Shown piece after piece: positions 22,241 through 34,100 of a stretch of 64,000 bases of DNA (position 1 is the first letter of the stretch; each line of letters begins with the position of its first letter). A program made the translations under genes and the position numbers. The notes under the pieces were generated by a model. It saw nothing but the letters and a program-made list of their open reading frames with translations. It was not told where the DNA came from and searched no databases. The DNA is from Caprella mutica (taxonomy: Eukaryota; Arthropoda; Malacostraca; Amphipoda; Caprellidae): contig CANNZV010000424.1 in the NCBI GenBank assembly GCA_947561585.1, forward strand, positions 409,764 through 473,763, given 5' to 3'.

Positions 22241-22613
22241 GGTAGCCGGTATGTTCCACCCCTATAAATTCCACTCCGATAAATTAAACTCTGATAAATT
22301 TCACCTCAGGCTTGTACACTTTACAGTCAAAGAAAAGTTCATTCATAAGGATTTTTTGACTGTTTACTAATATTTCATTTCCAAAAACAAAATTTAGAGA
22401 TTGATATTTTTCAAATATGTCTGTAAACACGATGACAAATTTGCAAAATTTGAGAATAATAGGAGATAGAAAACTTGAGATTTTGAGAATTTGACATAAT
22501 GCGAAGACTCTTTTCTTTGATGGTATATACTTTAGTGAATTCTCCTGGGGTGATATTTATTGGGCTGGAATCTCTTTGGTTGGAATTTACCGGGATGAAA
22601 TTTACTAGTAACC
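22241..22613. mobile_element. Foldback element F (AAATTCCACTCC motif)
   Basis: A 373-bp element. Left GGTAGCCGGTATGTTCCACC then three 14-15 bp units (ATAAATTCCACTCCG). The right end has inverse units (GGAATTTACCGGGATG) and, reversed, ends GGTTACTAGTAAATTTC. Flanks AATAATTTT (22232-22240) and AGTAAGTTT (22614-22622) match 7/9. The interior shares CGATGACAAATTTG and AATAATAGGA phrases with 51800-51895. Confidence 0.7.
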
Positions 22614-22622
22614 AGTAAGTTT

Positions 22623-23300
22623 GATAGCGTAGTAGTTACAGTAAAAGTTGTCTCTCAACACTACCTTAGAAACTAATTATTGATATTTGACTGTTTAACC
22701 TAACACTGACGTCGTAACTTAGTCTAGACATTTGAAAAAGTTTATCTAGGTTTTACAGTTGATACTTTGAATTAGATTGTCAAGAATAAGAATAAGAATT
22801 GGAATCGTTAACATGTATATCTGGGAAGAAATTGAATTCACATTTATAAAAGAACAGTAAAGAAAGAGTAATTTTTAGGTAAGAAAATCATAATATTAAG
22901 CAAATTAGGATCTGATAACTTTATATTACATACCTGTCAATTTGTTCATATTTTGAGGTTCTATTCCTGAAGAGTGACCTTATTTCTTAAAAAAGAATAT
23001 ATTTTTCATTTTAAAATAACAATCAATTATCTTTTAAATATGGAAATCCTAAATTTTCAAAAGCTTTATTTTTTCCTTCTTGGGTGTACAAAACTATTCC
23101 TAATAATTGGCATCAATAAGAAAATATATGCCCTTTGTTAAAAGATAGGGAAATTAATGTGAGCAATATTTAGAGAGAATTTACAGAGTCTCATATGATT
23201 TATTAGATTAGTTCAGTCTTACAAAGAGTGAGAAAAATGAGCGTCAGATCCTATAGAGATATTATCACCCAAAATATTATTAGTTATCATTATTAGATTT
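22623..23300. other. AT-rich DNA, no gene seen
   Basis: No open frame of note, repeat or hairpin found. Confidence 0.35.
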
Positions 23301-23307
23301 TTATTAG

Positions 23308-23463
23308 ATTGAGTTCCGCGTTATCGTACAGTTTCACATTTTTAAAGATATGGGGAATAATTATATAATGATTATTTGTGATATTTTAATTGTATCCCAT
23401 GATACCTGCAGGTATCATGGATAATCGATGATGTGGAACATTTTGATATCTTGGAATTTCCCC
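23308..23463. mobile_element. MITE of the GGTAAGTTACG family, copy 5
   Basis: Left GTTCCGCGTTATCGTACAG and TTTCACATTTTTAAAGATAT. Centre TGATACCTGCAGGTATCATG, a perfect palindrome with a PstI site. Right ATCGATGATGTGGAACATTT. TIRs are decayed at the tips. Confidence 0.65.
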
Positions 23464-23834
23464 TAATTAACTGTAATTATTAATTTTACAAATATAATTC
23501 ATATGCTGTGCGAAAATGATGAAAATAATAAAAAATAGAATCTCTCAATAATGCAATAATGTAAATATGAAAATAATTTATCGTTGCTTAAAATATTTTC
23601 TCCATAAAAATCGTATTCTTAATATTTTTCTGGTTTATAAAGTGACTCATCTAATATATTTCTGGACTTAGTTTATTGCAATCTGGCAAACTTCGTGTGG
23701 CCGGATATTATTTCACCTCATGGAGACTTTATCGAACGGAAATTAGCACCGAAAAATTAAGAGAAAGACTTTTTAAGAGTTTTGAAAGAATAGAAAGCAT
23801 AAATTTGTGTTAATTTTAACTTGGGTAAATACTC

Positions 23835-24515
23835 AATAGCCAATATGACACAGTGGCCAATATGGCACAATTGTCACTAACCAATATTACTCAGTAGCCG
23901 TCATGAAAAAGGGGCGAAAATGGCACAGTAAACAATATGGCACAGCAGGCAAAATGACACAACAGCCAAAATGACACAGTAGTCAATATGATATATTAGC
24001 CAATATGACACAGTAGCCAATAGGACACAGTAGCCGATACAAAATTGAAAAAGATGATCAATTTGTTTTTTAAATGTGGCAATGATTTACCGTTTGTTTC
24101 AGTTTTAACAACACGGTACACTGAATAGATCTTTCCTAGCCCATGAACGGTACACTGGAAAAATACTTCTTATCCATTGCACGGTACACTGAAAAGATAT
24201 TTCCTTGCCACTGCACGGTGCACTGAATAGATCCTTCCTAGCCCCTGAACGGTACACTGAAAAATATTTCAAGACACTACACGGTACACAGAAAAGATCC
24301 TTCCTAGACAATACTACACTTTACACTGAAATAATCTTTTCCATTTAACTTCTATCGAAAAGTGAACAAATTTTTGTAAGCTGTTATCGGCTACTGTGTC
24401 CTATCAAATATTGTGTCGTATCGGCTACTGTTTAATATCGGTTATTGTGTCATATCAGTTACTGTGTTATATCGGCTACTGTGTCATATCGGTTATTGTA
24501 TCATAACAGTTACTG
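23835..24515. mobile_element. Foldback element G (ACACAGTAGCCAATATG motif)
   Basis: The left array (23835-24040) has about 11 units of 16-17 bp like GACACAGTAGCCAATAT. The right array (24383-24510) has inverse units like ATATCGGCTACTGTGTC. Ends and target duplication are not clear. Between the arrays lies an independent ~33-bp tandem repeat (24105-24335). Confidence 0.65.
24105..24335 (+). repeat. ~33-bp tandem repeat (CACGGTACACTGAA)
   Basis: Six to seven units of ACGGTACACTGAAAAGAT then YTTCCTAGCCCYTG, spaced 32-36 bp, inside foldback G. The 68-residue minus-strand frame is its translation. Confidence 0.75.
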
Positions 24516-24540
24516 TGTTCTGGGTGTTAAGGGGACCGCA

Positions 24541-25015
24541 CATGGTTTTTGAAAAGTTGTTTATTATTGGAGTTACGGCTCTGAAACTTTGTTATTCATA
24601 AATAAAATTGAATTTCATATAGTATTTGTTCATGGCATTTTTTCGATTCGACCCATATAAACCGAGTTATTCCAGTTTCGAACAGTTTTTTGAAAACCTA
24701 AGGCTCTTACAATTTGGAACTTAAGGCATTGGAGATTTTTGCATTCTATTCTCCACGGAATTCTCTACTAAATTGCTGCAGCAGCGAAGTTTTGATTTTC
24801 GGATTGGTTTTCGAAGAAAAAATCGTGAAAAAGAAAGAAAAAACTTTTTTTCTTTAAATTTCAAATTTGAAAAATGATTCGAAAATTAAAATTACGCTGC
24901 TGCAATTTTAAAGAGAATTCCGTGGAAAATCGAACGAAAAAAAAAACAATGCCGTAGGTTCGAAATTGTAAGAGCCTAAGGTTTTTGAATACCAAAATTT
25001 GTAGTTTTCAGAAGT
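24541..25015. mobile_element. TTAAGGGGACC element with long palindrome
   Basis: Begins at TTAA (24537-24540) with GGGGACCGCACATGG, like the element at 25867. Inside, 24685-24805 (CCTAAGGCTCTTACAATTTG, TCTCCACGGAATTCTCT) is mirrored by 24880-25010 (AGAGAATTCCGTGGAAAATC, AAATTGTAAGAGCCTAAGG). No matching right terminus was found, so the end at 25015 is only the end of the palindrome. Confidence 0.5.
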
Positions 25016-25860
25016 ACCAGAAAAAAACAATCAAAGTTGCGGTGTTTGATAGTTCTCTCGACATATCTACCGTGTAAGATATGGAGGGCAACTAAAACGT
25101 ATTGTAGCCAATTGTTTTCATGTGTGCTACGAGGAACACGAACTATACCAGATATGGCGAGATAAATAATTTTTACGAATTATCAGTGGCTGACAGGGAG
25201 TGTGTGGAGCGCATAGCTAAACCCCAACCCTCGCCTCACCCACCTACCTTTCTCACTCTCCCCTAGTGGGTTATAGTTACACTAGGACTTTGATATTTCA
25301 CTCAAACAACTAGAAGGGGACTAGGTAGCTACTTACCTTTTATTTTTATTTTATTTGAAACTCTAAACATTGGAAAGAATTTCACGAAGATTGAATAAAA
25401 GCTGGACGTTTTAGAATATTTGAAATGGTCGAAGAATTAACAAGAATTTCAAATACAAAATACTAAATAAATAATTTCTTCAATCCAGTTTTTATTTGAT
25501 TGATTTTCTGTCTTCACTCAATACATTTTTCAGTATACGAAACATGCACAGATTTATGATACAGAATTCATTAACAATTTCATTGTATGACTTACTATCA
25601 GTGATGTTTTTTAATCGAACAATTCAAAACATAAATGTCTGCTTATGAAATTTAAAAAAGTGTTTTAATTTAATTATATTAATTAACTATTTCACCTCCT
25701 GTTTATTGGGCATGAAGTAATTATCAAATGTTATTTTATATTTATTAATTATATTATTGGCGTAATTAGGTAATATATTAAATGCAAATATTGAGCATCA
25801 GCAAGATATTGCACTAATTGAAATTATAAAATAAAATATATTTTGCGATAAATAAATTGC
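25016..25860. other. No gene seen
   Basis: 25180-25275 is locally GC-rich (CCCCAACCCTCGCCTCACCC) without an open frame or splice signals I trust. The rest is AT-rich and unremarkable. Confidence 0.35.
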
Positions 25861-25866
25861 CGTTAA

Positions 25867-26709
25867 GGGGATCGTCCCCCCAAGATTTTCATTTTTTTAT
25901 TGTTAATTGTAAAATTTCGAAACTTGATACACATATAGAACATCGAAAGAAGTACAATTTTTGTTAAAGGTGAAAATCTTCTTTTTTTTCATAGAAATTG
26001 ATTTATGGAAGAAGACGTGTTTTTAAGGTGGGCTAATGAAATGTATCTCCTCCGTCCATTTTCAACCAACAGCGATGATATGGGAACCATTGGATGCGGA
26101 AAAACTTGGGCAAAGCAATAGAGTCTATTTCGTTTCAAAATTCCTACTCTGAAAATAATAAAGAAAGAATATATAAAAAATGTTTTTACCCTTTTGGCTC
26201 TCCCGAAAAGTAGTCCTTAATATATTTATTGGGACTCAAGATCTATTTTCTTCGTCAATTTTTAACGAAGATTGAAAATATGGATATCGTTGGATGCAAG
26301 AAGACTAGGGTAACAAATTAAAATTCGTATTCTTTTCAGAATTCATCTTTATTCGAATGACATGACATCACAACTAAAAAAAATTCCCCCAAAAAATTTA
26401 AAAATGTATTTTTCTTAATAATCTCAGAGAAGGATTTTTCTTTTCATGTGAATTTACTTTTGTTGCCCAAGTCTTTCCGCTTTCCATGATACAATTATTA
26501 TTACTGTATGTTAAAAATTGACGGAGAAGATACATTTATCGCACCCTCCCCAAAAATCACGTTTACTTTCATTTTTAGTTTTCTATGAAAAAATGTGATT
26601 TTTTCCATCAACAAAAAAGATTCCAAATATGATTTTATATTTTTGTATCAAATTTCAATGTTATATGGTTCCTAATAAAGAAAAAGGTTTGTAGGTGGGA
26701 CGAATCCCC
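25867..26709. mobile_element. 843-bp palindromic element flanked by TTAA
   Basis: Flanked by TTAA at 25863-25866 and 26710-26713. Termini GGGGATCGTCCCCCC and, reversed, GGGGATTCGTCCCACC. Arms stay mirrored deep inside: TATCTCCTCCGTCCATTTTC near 26045 versus AATTGACGGAGAAGATACAT near 26515. TTAA duplication is typical of piggyBac and Kolobok superfamilies; the GGGG start fits better with the latter, but the assignment is inference. No ORF. Confidence 0.7.
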
Positions 26710-26849
26710 TTAAGTTTATGAAGTGGAGCAAAATTAGTTGGAGTAACTACAAAAATCAGAACAAATTAAAATAAAACATGACGTAAATTTTGAAGTCTTA
26801 CATGTATTCCAAAGATTCTTCCGTTGCTACTGAACTGAATTTGAATGAT

Positions 26850-27070
26850 GTGTCACTATATTGCTAACACTGTCCTCATTGGGGTACTTGCTGTGTCCCT
26901 ATATTGCTGAAAGTGTCCTGATTGGTATACTTACTGTGTCCTCATATTGCTACCAGTGTACTCATACGAGTACTTACTGTGTCCCTAGGGATATTGCTAG
27001 CAGTGTTCTGATTGGGGTACTTATTGTGTCCCTAGATTGCTACAGTGTCCTGATTGATGTACTTACACTT
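26850..27070 (+). repeat. ~45-bp tandem repeat (TACTTACTGTGTCCCTATATTG)
   Basis: Five units of CTGTGTCCCTATATTGCT, then AGTGTCCTGATTGGGGTACTT. The 81-codon plus-strand frame is its translation. It overlaps the likely end of the sulfotransferase 3' UTR. Confidence 0.75.
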
Positions 27071-27093
27071 TTACTCCAGAAAAGTTTTCATGG

Positions 27094-27402
27094 TTTATTA
27101 TTGTAGTCTAAGTTAGAGTATCACAGCAGCGAATTAATCTTTCAAACTAAAAGTGGAATGATGAAATATAAACCTTAACAGCTACTTTAATTTCAATGGC
27201 CTAAATATTTTAGAAAGATATCAAGGAGACAGAGTATATCAATATAATTGATATGTTTATAGATCTATGATTGTTTGAAGCATTACTGATAAGTTTATAG
27301 CATTGGTCACATTGATGAAAAACTAGATATCTCTAACATCAGATAATATAAAAGGACGATCACTTTAAAACACTTAAATGTCACCAAAGAGTGGAAGCAA
27401 AT
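27094..27402 (-). other. Sulfotransferase 3' UTR with AATAAA signal
   Basis: The stop codon is at 27405-27403. The first canonical AATAAA I find downstream on the minus strand is at 27099-27094, giving a 3' UTR of a little over 310 nt plus the distance to cleavage. Placement is inference. Confidence 0.45.
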
Positions 27403-28167
27403 TCACTCATCATCAATATTTTCTGAATTTAATTTTCCTTTTTCTAAATATTCATTATATAATTCTTTAGTATATTCACTCCTAATATTTTCTTCTCTAT
27501 CAATTTCTGAGGCGATTGAATCCACGCCAGAATTATTCTCAATTCTCATGCGTCTATACTCCTGTAAAATTTTCGCACTTTGTTCTTTTCTTATCTTTTT
27601 CACTAGTGTCAGTTCTGGCAAAGATAGTAGAACACATTGCAAATTGGAATTATCATCAAGAACGTAACCGTTGACTTGATTGGAATATTCTTTGTACATG
27701 CTATTAGGTTCGTGATGCTTAACAACTTTAGTACCACAACTTTCGAATATTTTTTTTCTGAAGTCAATCAAAAAAGCCACTTCCTCCGCCATCTTCTTTT
27801 CCCCGTACCTCACCACTTTCTCTTTGTGCTTGGATAAAAAATGTTCGTAGAGAAGCACGTCCGCGCTGTTTAAATTCCTAAGCTTCTCAATTGAACTCAC
27901 AGTCAAACTACGCTTCATTTCATCTCTCCGGGCGTTTTTGGAGAAGAAAACAACGTCATTGTAACTCCAACACAGACTCTCCTTCAGAAGAATTAGACTC
28001 TCGTCCATTCTTTCGGCTATCAAAACAGTGTCGAAAAGTTCATCCGCAGAGTCGATTGCCTGACGAACTTCATTGGCTGTAATGTTCGGGTGAACGTTGA
28101 CACCCATGTCGAAAAGTATTTGATTCACTCCAAATCGACCAAAACATCTGCCCATTGATTGTTGTTT
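27403..28167 (-). CDS. Sulfotransferase last coding exon
   Basis: Encodes residues 225-478. The acceptor is TTTTTCACAG before AAACAACAATC. It contains FGVNQILFDMG, the signature FDTVLIAERMDESLILL, then DVVFFSKNAR and a charged C-terminal tail ending IDDE. The tail beyond about residue 440 is lysine/glutamate-rich and probably not conserved. Confidence 0.92.
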   Translation of the reverse strand, partial: KQQSMGRCFGRFGVNQILFDMGVNVHPNITANEVRQAIDSADELFDTVLIAERMDESLILLKESLCWSYNDVVFFSKNARRDEMKRSLTVSSIEKLRNLNSADVLLYEHFLSKHKEKVVRYGEKKMAEEVAFLIDFRKKIFESCGTKVVKHHEPNSMYKEYSNQVNGYVLDDNSNLQCVLLSLPELTLVKKIRKEQSAKILQEYRRMRIENNSGVDSIASEIDREENIRSEYTKELYNEYLEKGKLNSENIDDE

Positions 28168-31100
28168 CTGTGAAAAATAAAAAATATATTCAGCATAAAA
28201 TTTACAAATAGAATTATCACAAAAGGAAGCTACAGAACTGTTTATTGGGAATTCTGAAGAACCGATTTGTTGTTGTAAATAAGTCGTAAGATTCATTCTT
28301 CAATTGAATACCAATAAAATATTCATTTTTTCATACCTATTATAAGAAAGAACATATCGCCAATTTTCCTTTTTCGTTCAAAGATTATACCATATTACCA
28401 ACAGTAATAAACTATGCATTATTAATCTTGATCATTCTTTAACTCACATTTCTTAATTAGTAAGTTAAGTTGATCATACCTCAAAAGGCCAGTTTAGAAA
28501 CTGTTCAAATGACACTTTATAGTGATGGGCCAGGTGGAAGTAGTTGTAGATGGACTCGAAGAGGTAAGCTGGGTCTCTTACTACGGTGATGAAAGCAGTG
28601 TCCGGGTGGAGGATCTTCCGGTGTTCTGACGGGTTAAGTCTCGTGTGTACCGAGAAAATGTCCACAACTCCACTCATCGGCAACAGAGATCTGGGGATCA
28701 TATTGGCCTGTCAAAATAAGAAGATCGAACTTAATGATTGTACAAACATTAAAATCAAATTGAAGACACTGTGTAAAAATAGGAAAATCAAACTTAATAA
28801 TTGTATGAATATTAATCTAATTTAAGTTAGGGTCTATGGTAGTTAGATCCTTACATGACAAAATGTCTGACATGACTTAAGAAGATGGAAAAATAAGAAA
28901 TTTTGAAAATTAAAGAAATTTCTTTATGAATAGAGATATGTCATGGTGATGCCACCTAGGAATTAAATTGACCAAATCAAAATCTTCTGTGGTCCACTGG
29001 TCACGACATAATCTTTTACGGACACGACATAATCTTTTGTGGCCATGACATAATCTTCTGTGGTGAAGTTGTAATCTTCTACGGCCACGAAATAATCTTC
29101 TGTGGCCACGACATAATTTTCTACGGAAACGACATAATCTTCTGTGGCCATGTCATCATTTTTTACGGTCATGACATGATCTTCTGTGACCACGTCATAC
29201 TCTTCTGTGGTCAAAACTTAATCTTCTCTATGGTCACGACATAATCTTCTATGGTCACCACATAATCTTCTATGGTCACGACAATAATCTTCTATGGTCA
29301 GGATATAATCTTCTATGGTCACGACATAATCATCTATGGTCACAACATAATATTCTATGGTTACGACATAATCTTCTATGGTCACGACATAATCTTCTAT
29401 GGTCACGACATAATCTTCTATGGTCACGACATAATCTTCTATGGTCACGACATAATCTTCTATGGTCACGACAAAATCTTCTATGGTCACGGCATAATCG
29501 TCTATGGTCACGACATAATCTTCTATGGCCACGACATAATCTTCTATGGTCACGGCATAATCTTCTGTTGTCATGACATAATCTTCTATGGTCATTAAAT
29601 AATCTTCTATGGCCACGACCGTGACAGGTAATTTGATCCCTGGTAATTTGATCCGAGGTTATTTGATCCCCGATAATTTGAACCCTGGTAATTTGTTTCC
29701 TTGGTGAATTGATCCCTGGTAATAATTTGACCTCTGGTAAATAGACCCCTGGTAATTAGGCCCACGATTATTTGATCCCAAGAAAAGTGACCCCCGGTAA
29801 TTTGAACCCCGTTATTGAATTCTTGGACTTATGTGATGTTTAATTCATCGTTGCATTTTCCATTTCGCACTATTTCATATAATTAATTAATTTCCTATTA
29901 CATTGCGTTAATTAATTGGTCCTCTTTTCCATTTCTTTCAAATCTTCCAAATAATAAATTATACACAATAGATACAAAATTTTGTATTCACAATAATTGT
30001 AATTTGTAAGTAATAATTTACCATTTGAGTAATTTATAAAATAGAGCTTAATATGTTATTATTATTGTCAATTTTTTAGTTTTCGATGGACATGATATAT
30101 ATTTAATTTTGAACTATTTTATTTTAGTATAATAACTGTATCCAGAGATCAAATTATCTGGGATCAAATTTCGGGCGATCAAATTTCTGGGGATCAAATT
30201 ATAAAGGGAACAAATTAGCGGGGGCCAAATTAAAAGAGGTCAAATTATCGGGGATCAAATTACCTAGCACCGACCACATTTAATCTCTCTATGGTCACGA
30301 CATAATCTTCTTTGGCTACGAATTAATCTTGTACCTGGATTAGATACTCAATTGAAAATAAGAGCAGGTTAGATGCAGCGATTAAGCCGATCAGAGATGT
30401 CACCACGGCAGTCATGGTGCAGCGAGAACGCAGCAAGAGAGCAAAACTTCTCGCTGCTCCCTGCCTACCGTGGTCATTTCTCTGATCGGCTTAACCGCTG
30501 CCTCAAACCTGTTCCTATTTTCAATGGGTATGTATTAGAAAATAAATTTTCTTTATTTTAAGGTTACCCTAAGATCATTAATTTTGCTCAAGCGATGCTT
30601 AACGTTCATTTTGTATTGGAACCTGTAGAATTTCACCCCATTTTCTTGTTAGATTTTATGTAAATTTTTGTAATTAATCCAAAAAGTACTTATTCGTCTT
30701 CAAAAAACCAATGAAATGGATAAATATTCTACCTGTCTCCTGAGACTTTTCTCACTAACCTATGAACCGAAACATTTCGCTATGAATAACACACGCGAAA
30801 TAATGTTACATTTGCACGTTTATTAGATGAGGAGTTATCAGAACAAAACTCCATGTGGAATGAGATATGAGGTAATTCGTGGTTATTCTTTTCAATTACC
30901 CTCAGAATGCAAAAGGTAGAGTAGTAACCATATGTTATTTTCCCAGAAGGTGAAGAGTTGGAAAAAATTTCACTGTAAAGGAACCCCTGCTTAGTAAATA
31001 AAGTAAAAAATGAGAAATAACACCATAACTACCACGCAGATAATTTGAGTGTTTTTTACTTTTTAAACATTTGTAATTTCAAGCAAATTAAAAAAATAAT

Positions 31101-34100
31101 ATGCTGAGACAATGTCTCCTTATATAAGAAACTAAAAAAAATCAAGTATCTTGAGCATTAAGATTGGCTTCTTTGTAATACTAGTGCTATGCTTGTCAAT
31201 CACATTCCTGAATTCATGTAATCAAATATTTGTTAATAGAAAGTGGGTCAGATAAGAAGTCTAAATGAAGAACATTAATTTTATAATTTAAATTATTATA
31301 ATAGCAAACAATACCTAGCGTCACAGCTCAAATATTTACTTCTTTTGTTGTTTGTACGATGCAAATAAAGAAAAAAAAGAAAAGTAACTTGCATTTTTTG
31401 GGAGTCTTCATTTCAACAAAATGTTAACTATAAAATGTAAAACAATTGTGACAATAAAACGAAAATTAGCAATTTTCATTCCTTTCAAGTTATGTAGAAA
31501 ATTACAGCTTCCATCAATACCCTTGTTTTTACATTATAATTCGAAATTTAAATTTCCTAGAACTAAATCAATTAAAATTCAATAACATTATTTATAATTT
31601 GAAGCAGACAGGGAGAATTTTAGAATTTATTCTTAAGCATTAAAAGTGTTTGTTATATTATATTCTGCAGTCAGTATATTGAATGATATGAATTCCTTTT
31701 TAGTTTAAATAATAAATCTATTATATATTTGATGACAACATAATGAAGTAACTGTGAAGAGTAAATGCAGTAACTATACTCATTCATTAGGCTGTGATAT
31801 ATACAAGAGAACTCCTCTATAGTGAATTATCTATAGTGAATGTAAAATCCTGAACAATACAATTACCCTGTATGGTGTACAAATTTTCTTTAATTTGACA
31901 AAAAGGGATATTATTTTTCTAAAGCTAATTGCATTTTTATGGCAGAGTAAATGAAATTTGTTCACCATACGTGACAGTTCGTTTTCCAGGACTCTACATT
32001 CAGCATAGAGGAGTTCTGTGGACTGAATACACAATGACTTTCCTTCATCTTCCACCCTGTATATCCTATATTTGAAACTTTTATGAAGATTCAAACAGTG
32101 CGAAACTCAGTTATGATCTACAAATCATAGTTAGGTCTGCACCATGTCATGTAGACATACATTTTTAATGTGAGTTCGTGTCAGCGTGTTGATGGATGTG
32201 AACTATAGTACCCTCCCCATCAAGCTTGTCATTATGGCTGTAAATCATTAGTACAGGCAGTTAAATTGCATTATAACATCGTACAGAGGTTAGTGTGGGG
32301 CTATAAAATACGAAACCTCTTTGTAAGATATTCGGGTAACACAATTGAGAATACATTAAAACAGCCACCAATAGTTGAAAAATAAAGTGCACAGTGAAGA
32401 GCTAACCAAACAACTACCAATAGTTATAAATAAAGTGGACAGTGAAGAGCTAAATAATCACCAGTAGTTGTAAATAAAGTACACAGTGAAGAGTTAATAC
32501 AACCACCAACAGTTATAAAGAAAATATACAGTAAAGGGTTAAAACAACCATTAATATCTTCCCAACTTTAAAGCCAGGCCAGTTTATTTATTTCACTTCC
32601 TCATTATGTATCTCACCTGGAAGAGGCTAGGGTTGCCCAGGTAATTAGAGGTCATAGGCAATGCAAAGGTGAGATTGTGCTCCACTCCGTATCTCAGGAA
32701 CATATTCTGTCGACATAGGAAATGATATGAAAAGTGGGGCTAACAAGCATTTTTGTTTACATTCAGTTTAAAATGTTTAGTGTTAAACTTGTGCTGCGAT
32801 AATAATATTAGTATTAGCTAATTGAGACAAGAATGAACACTATGTATTATTGCACACGTATACGTTTTGTGTTATTAATATCTCAAGGAATCAAAACTAA
32901 TGATTATATACGATATGAAATGGAATATAGCTAATTTGAATCGTACTATATGTTCCAATTTGATGAAATTCGAAACATTTTCAATTCTTAGGTTTTTTCA
33001 TAATCGAAAAATAAATCGAATTCCTAAGTGCTTCAGAATGATGTACCAAGAATGGTATTCGAATCTGTTTGATACATACTAATAATTAAAAATTCGGACA
33101 TAGATTGAATTATTCTGTAGAATTATTATCGTAAGTTTAGGTTTTATTTAAATTTTTCATCATATTTTACAGTATTATTTGTGCTCTAAGTCTAATACCT
33201 TGTCATTTTCTAGATCATAATTTAAGTTCAAATTAGAATTCCTCGTTAATTTGCCGTTAGTGCAAATTAATTCCCAATTGTCATCTCTCCGCACTTCTAC
33301 CACCATTGTTTGGTGCAAATAAGAAGAAGAATTTACACTGAATGTAAGAAAATTGAATTTCCTCTAAACACTAACTCTAGCGCCTCAAATCCCAAACTGT
33401 TTGTTTTACCTACAGACTCTGCAGTATTTTAGCCTCACGATCAGAAATGTCGGTAATTCTGTCGGTAATTTAGCTAGAGAAGCAATAAAGAGAATCTCAA
33501 GTACGCATTTGTTCTTTAATGGAATAGTTTAGTTTAGATAAGCACCAGGTTAAGCTGATACTTTCATATTTCCTGAAATTAAGAAAGAGATGTTTTTGTG
33601 AGACATAAAAAGGATTAAGTTACTTATGCTGCATTAATATACAGTGGAGTTTAATATAGTTTAGAAATGTGGTCATATAAAATCTTTAGAAACATTCAAT
33701 ATGAACCAAATTAACGATCAGTATTTTTAAAATATATTCTTCGTATTATGAAATTAACGTAATATTCTTATATTTGCTGTCATGCGTTATCATGATACTA
33801 GGTATTTGAATTTGAATATTTTGATTATTTTTCTTATTATACGGGATTAAAGGAGTATTATAATGAAAAAAAAATATCGTGAAGGAAAATAAAGTTCAGT
33901 GTGAAAATAATCATTGTAAATATATTCTTTACATAATAATTGATAATTTTGAATGATATAAAATGTTATCTTACACATTGATTCAACATCAACTCTCACC
34001 ATTATTATGACATGCAAAATTAGTTGAAATAAACTGAAAATTAAAGTTGTTCTTCATCTCAATTAAATTTTTATGTAAATTACTATGAACTGGGGTGCAT

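Noticed and set aside
23835..24510. CRISPR-like look: repeated ~17-bp motifs with spacers
   Set aside because: Units are contiguous and diverged, the two halves are inverted and there are no unique spacers or cas genes. The DNA is eukaryotic.
29218..29616. Long open frames of heptad repeats on both strands
   Set aside because: They are translations of a 21-bp tandem repeat whose period is divisible by three. No start context, splice signal or family supports a protein.
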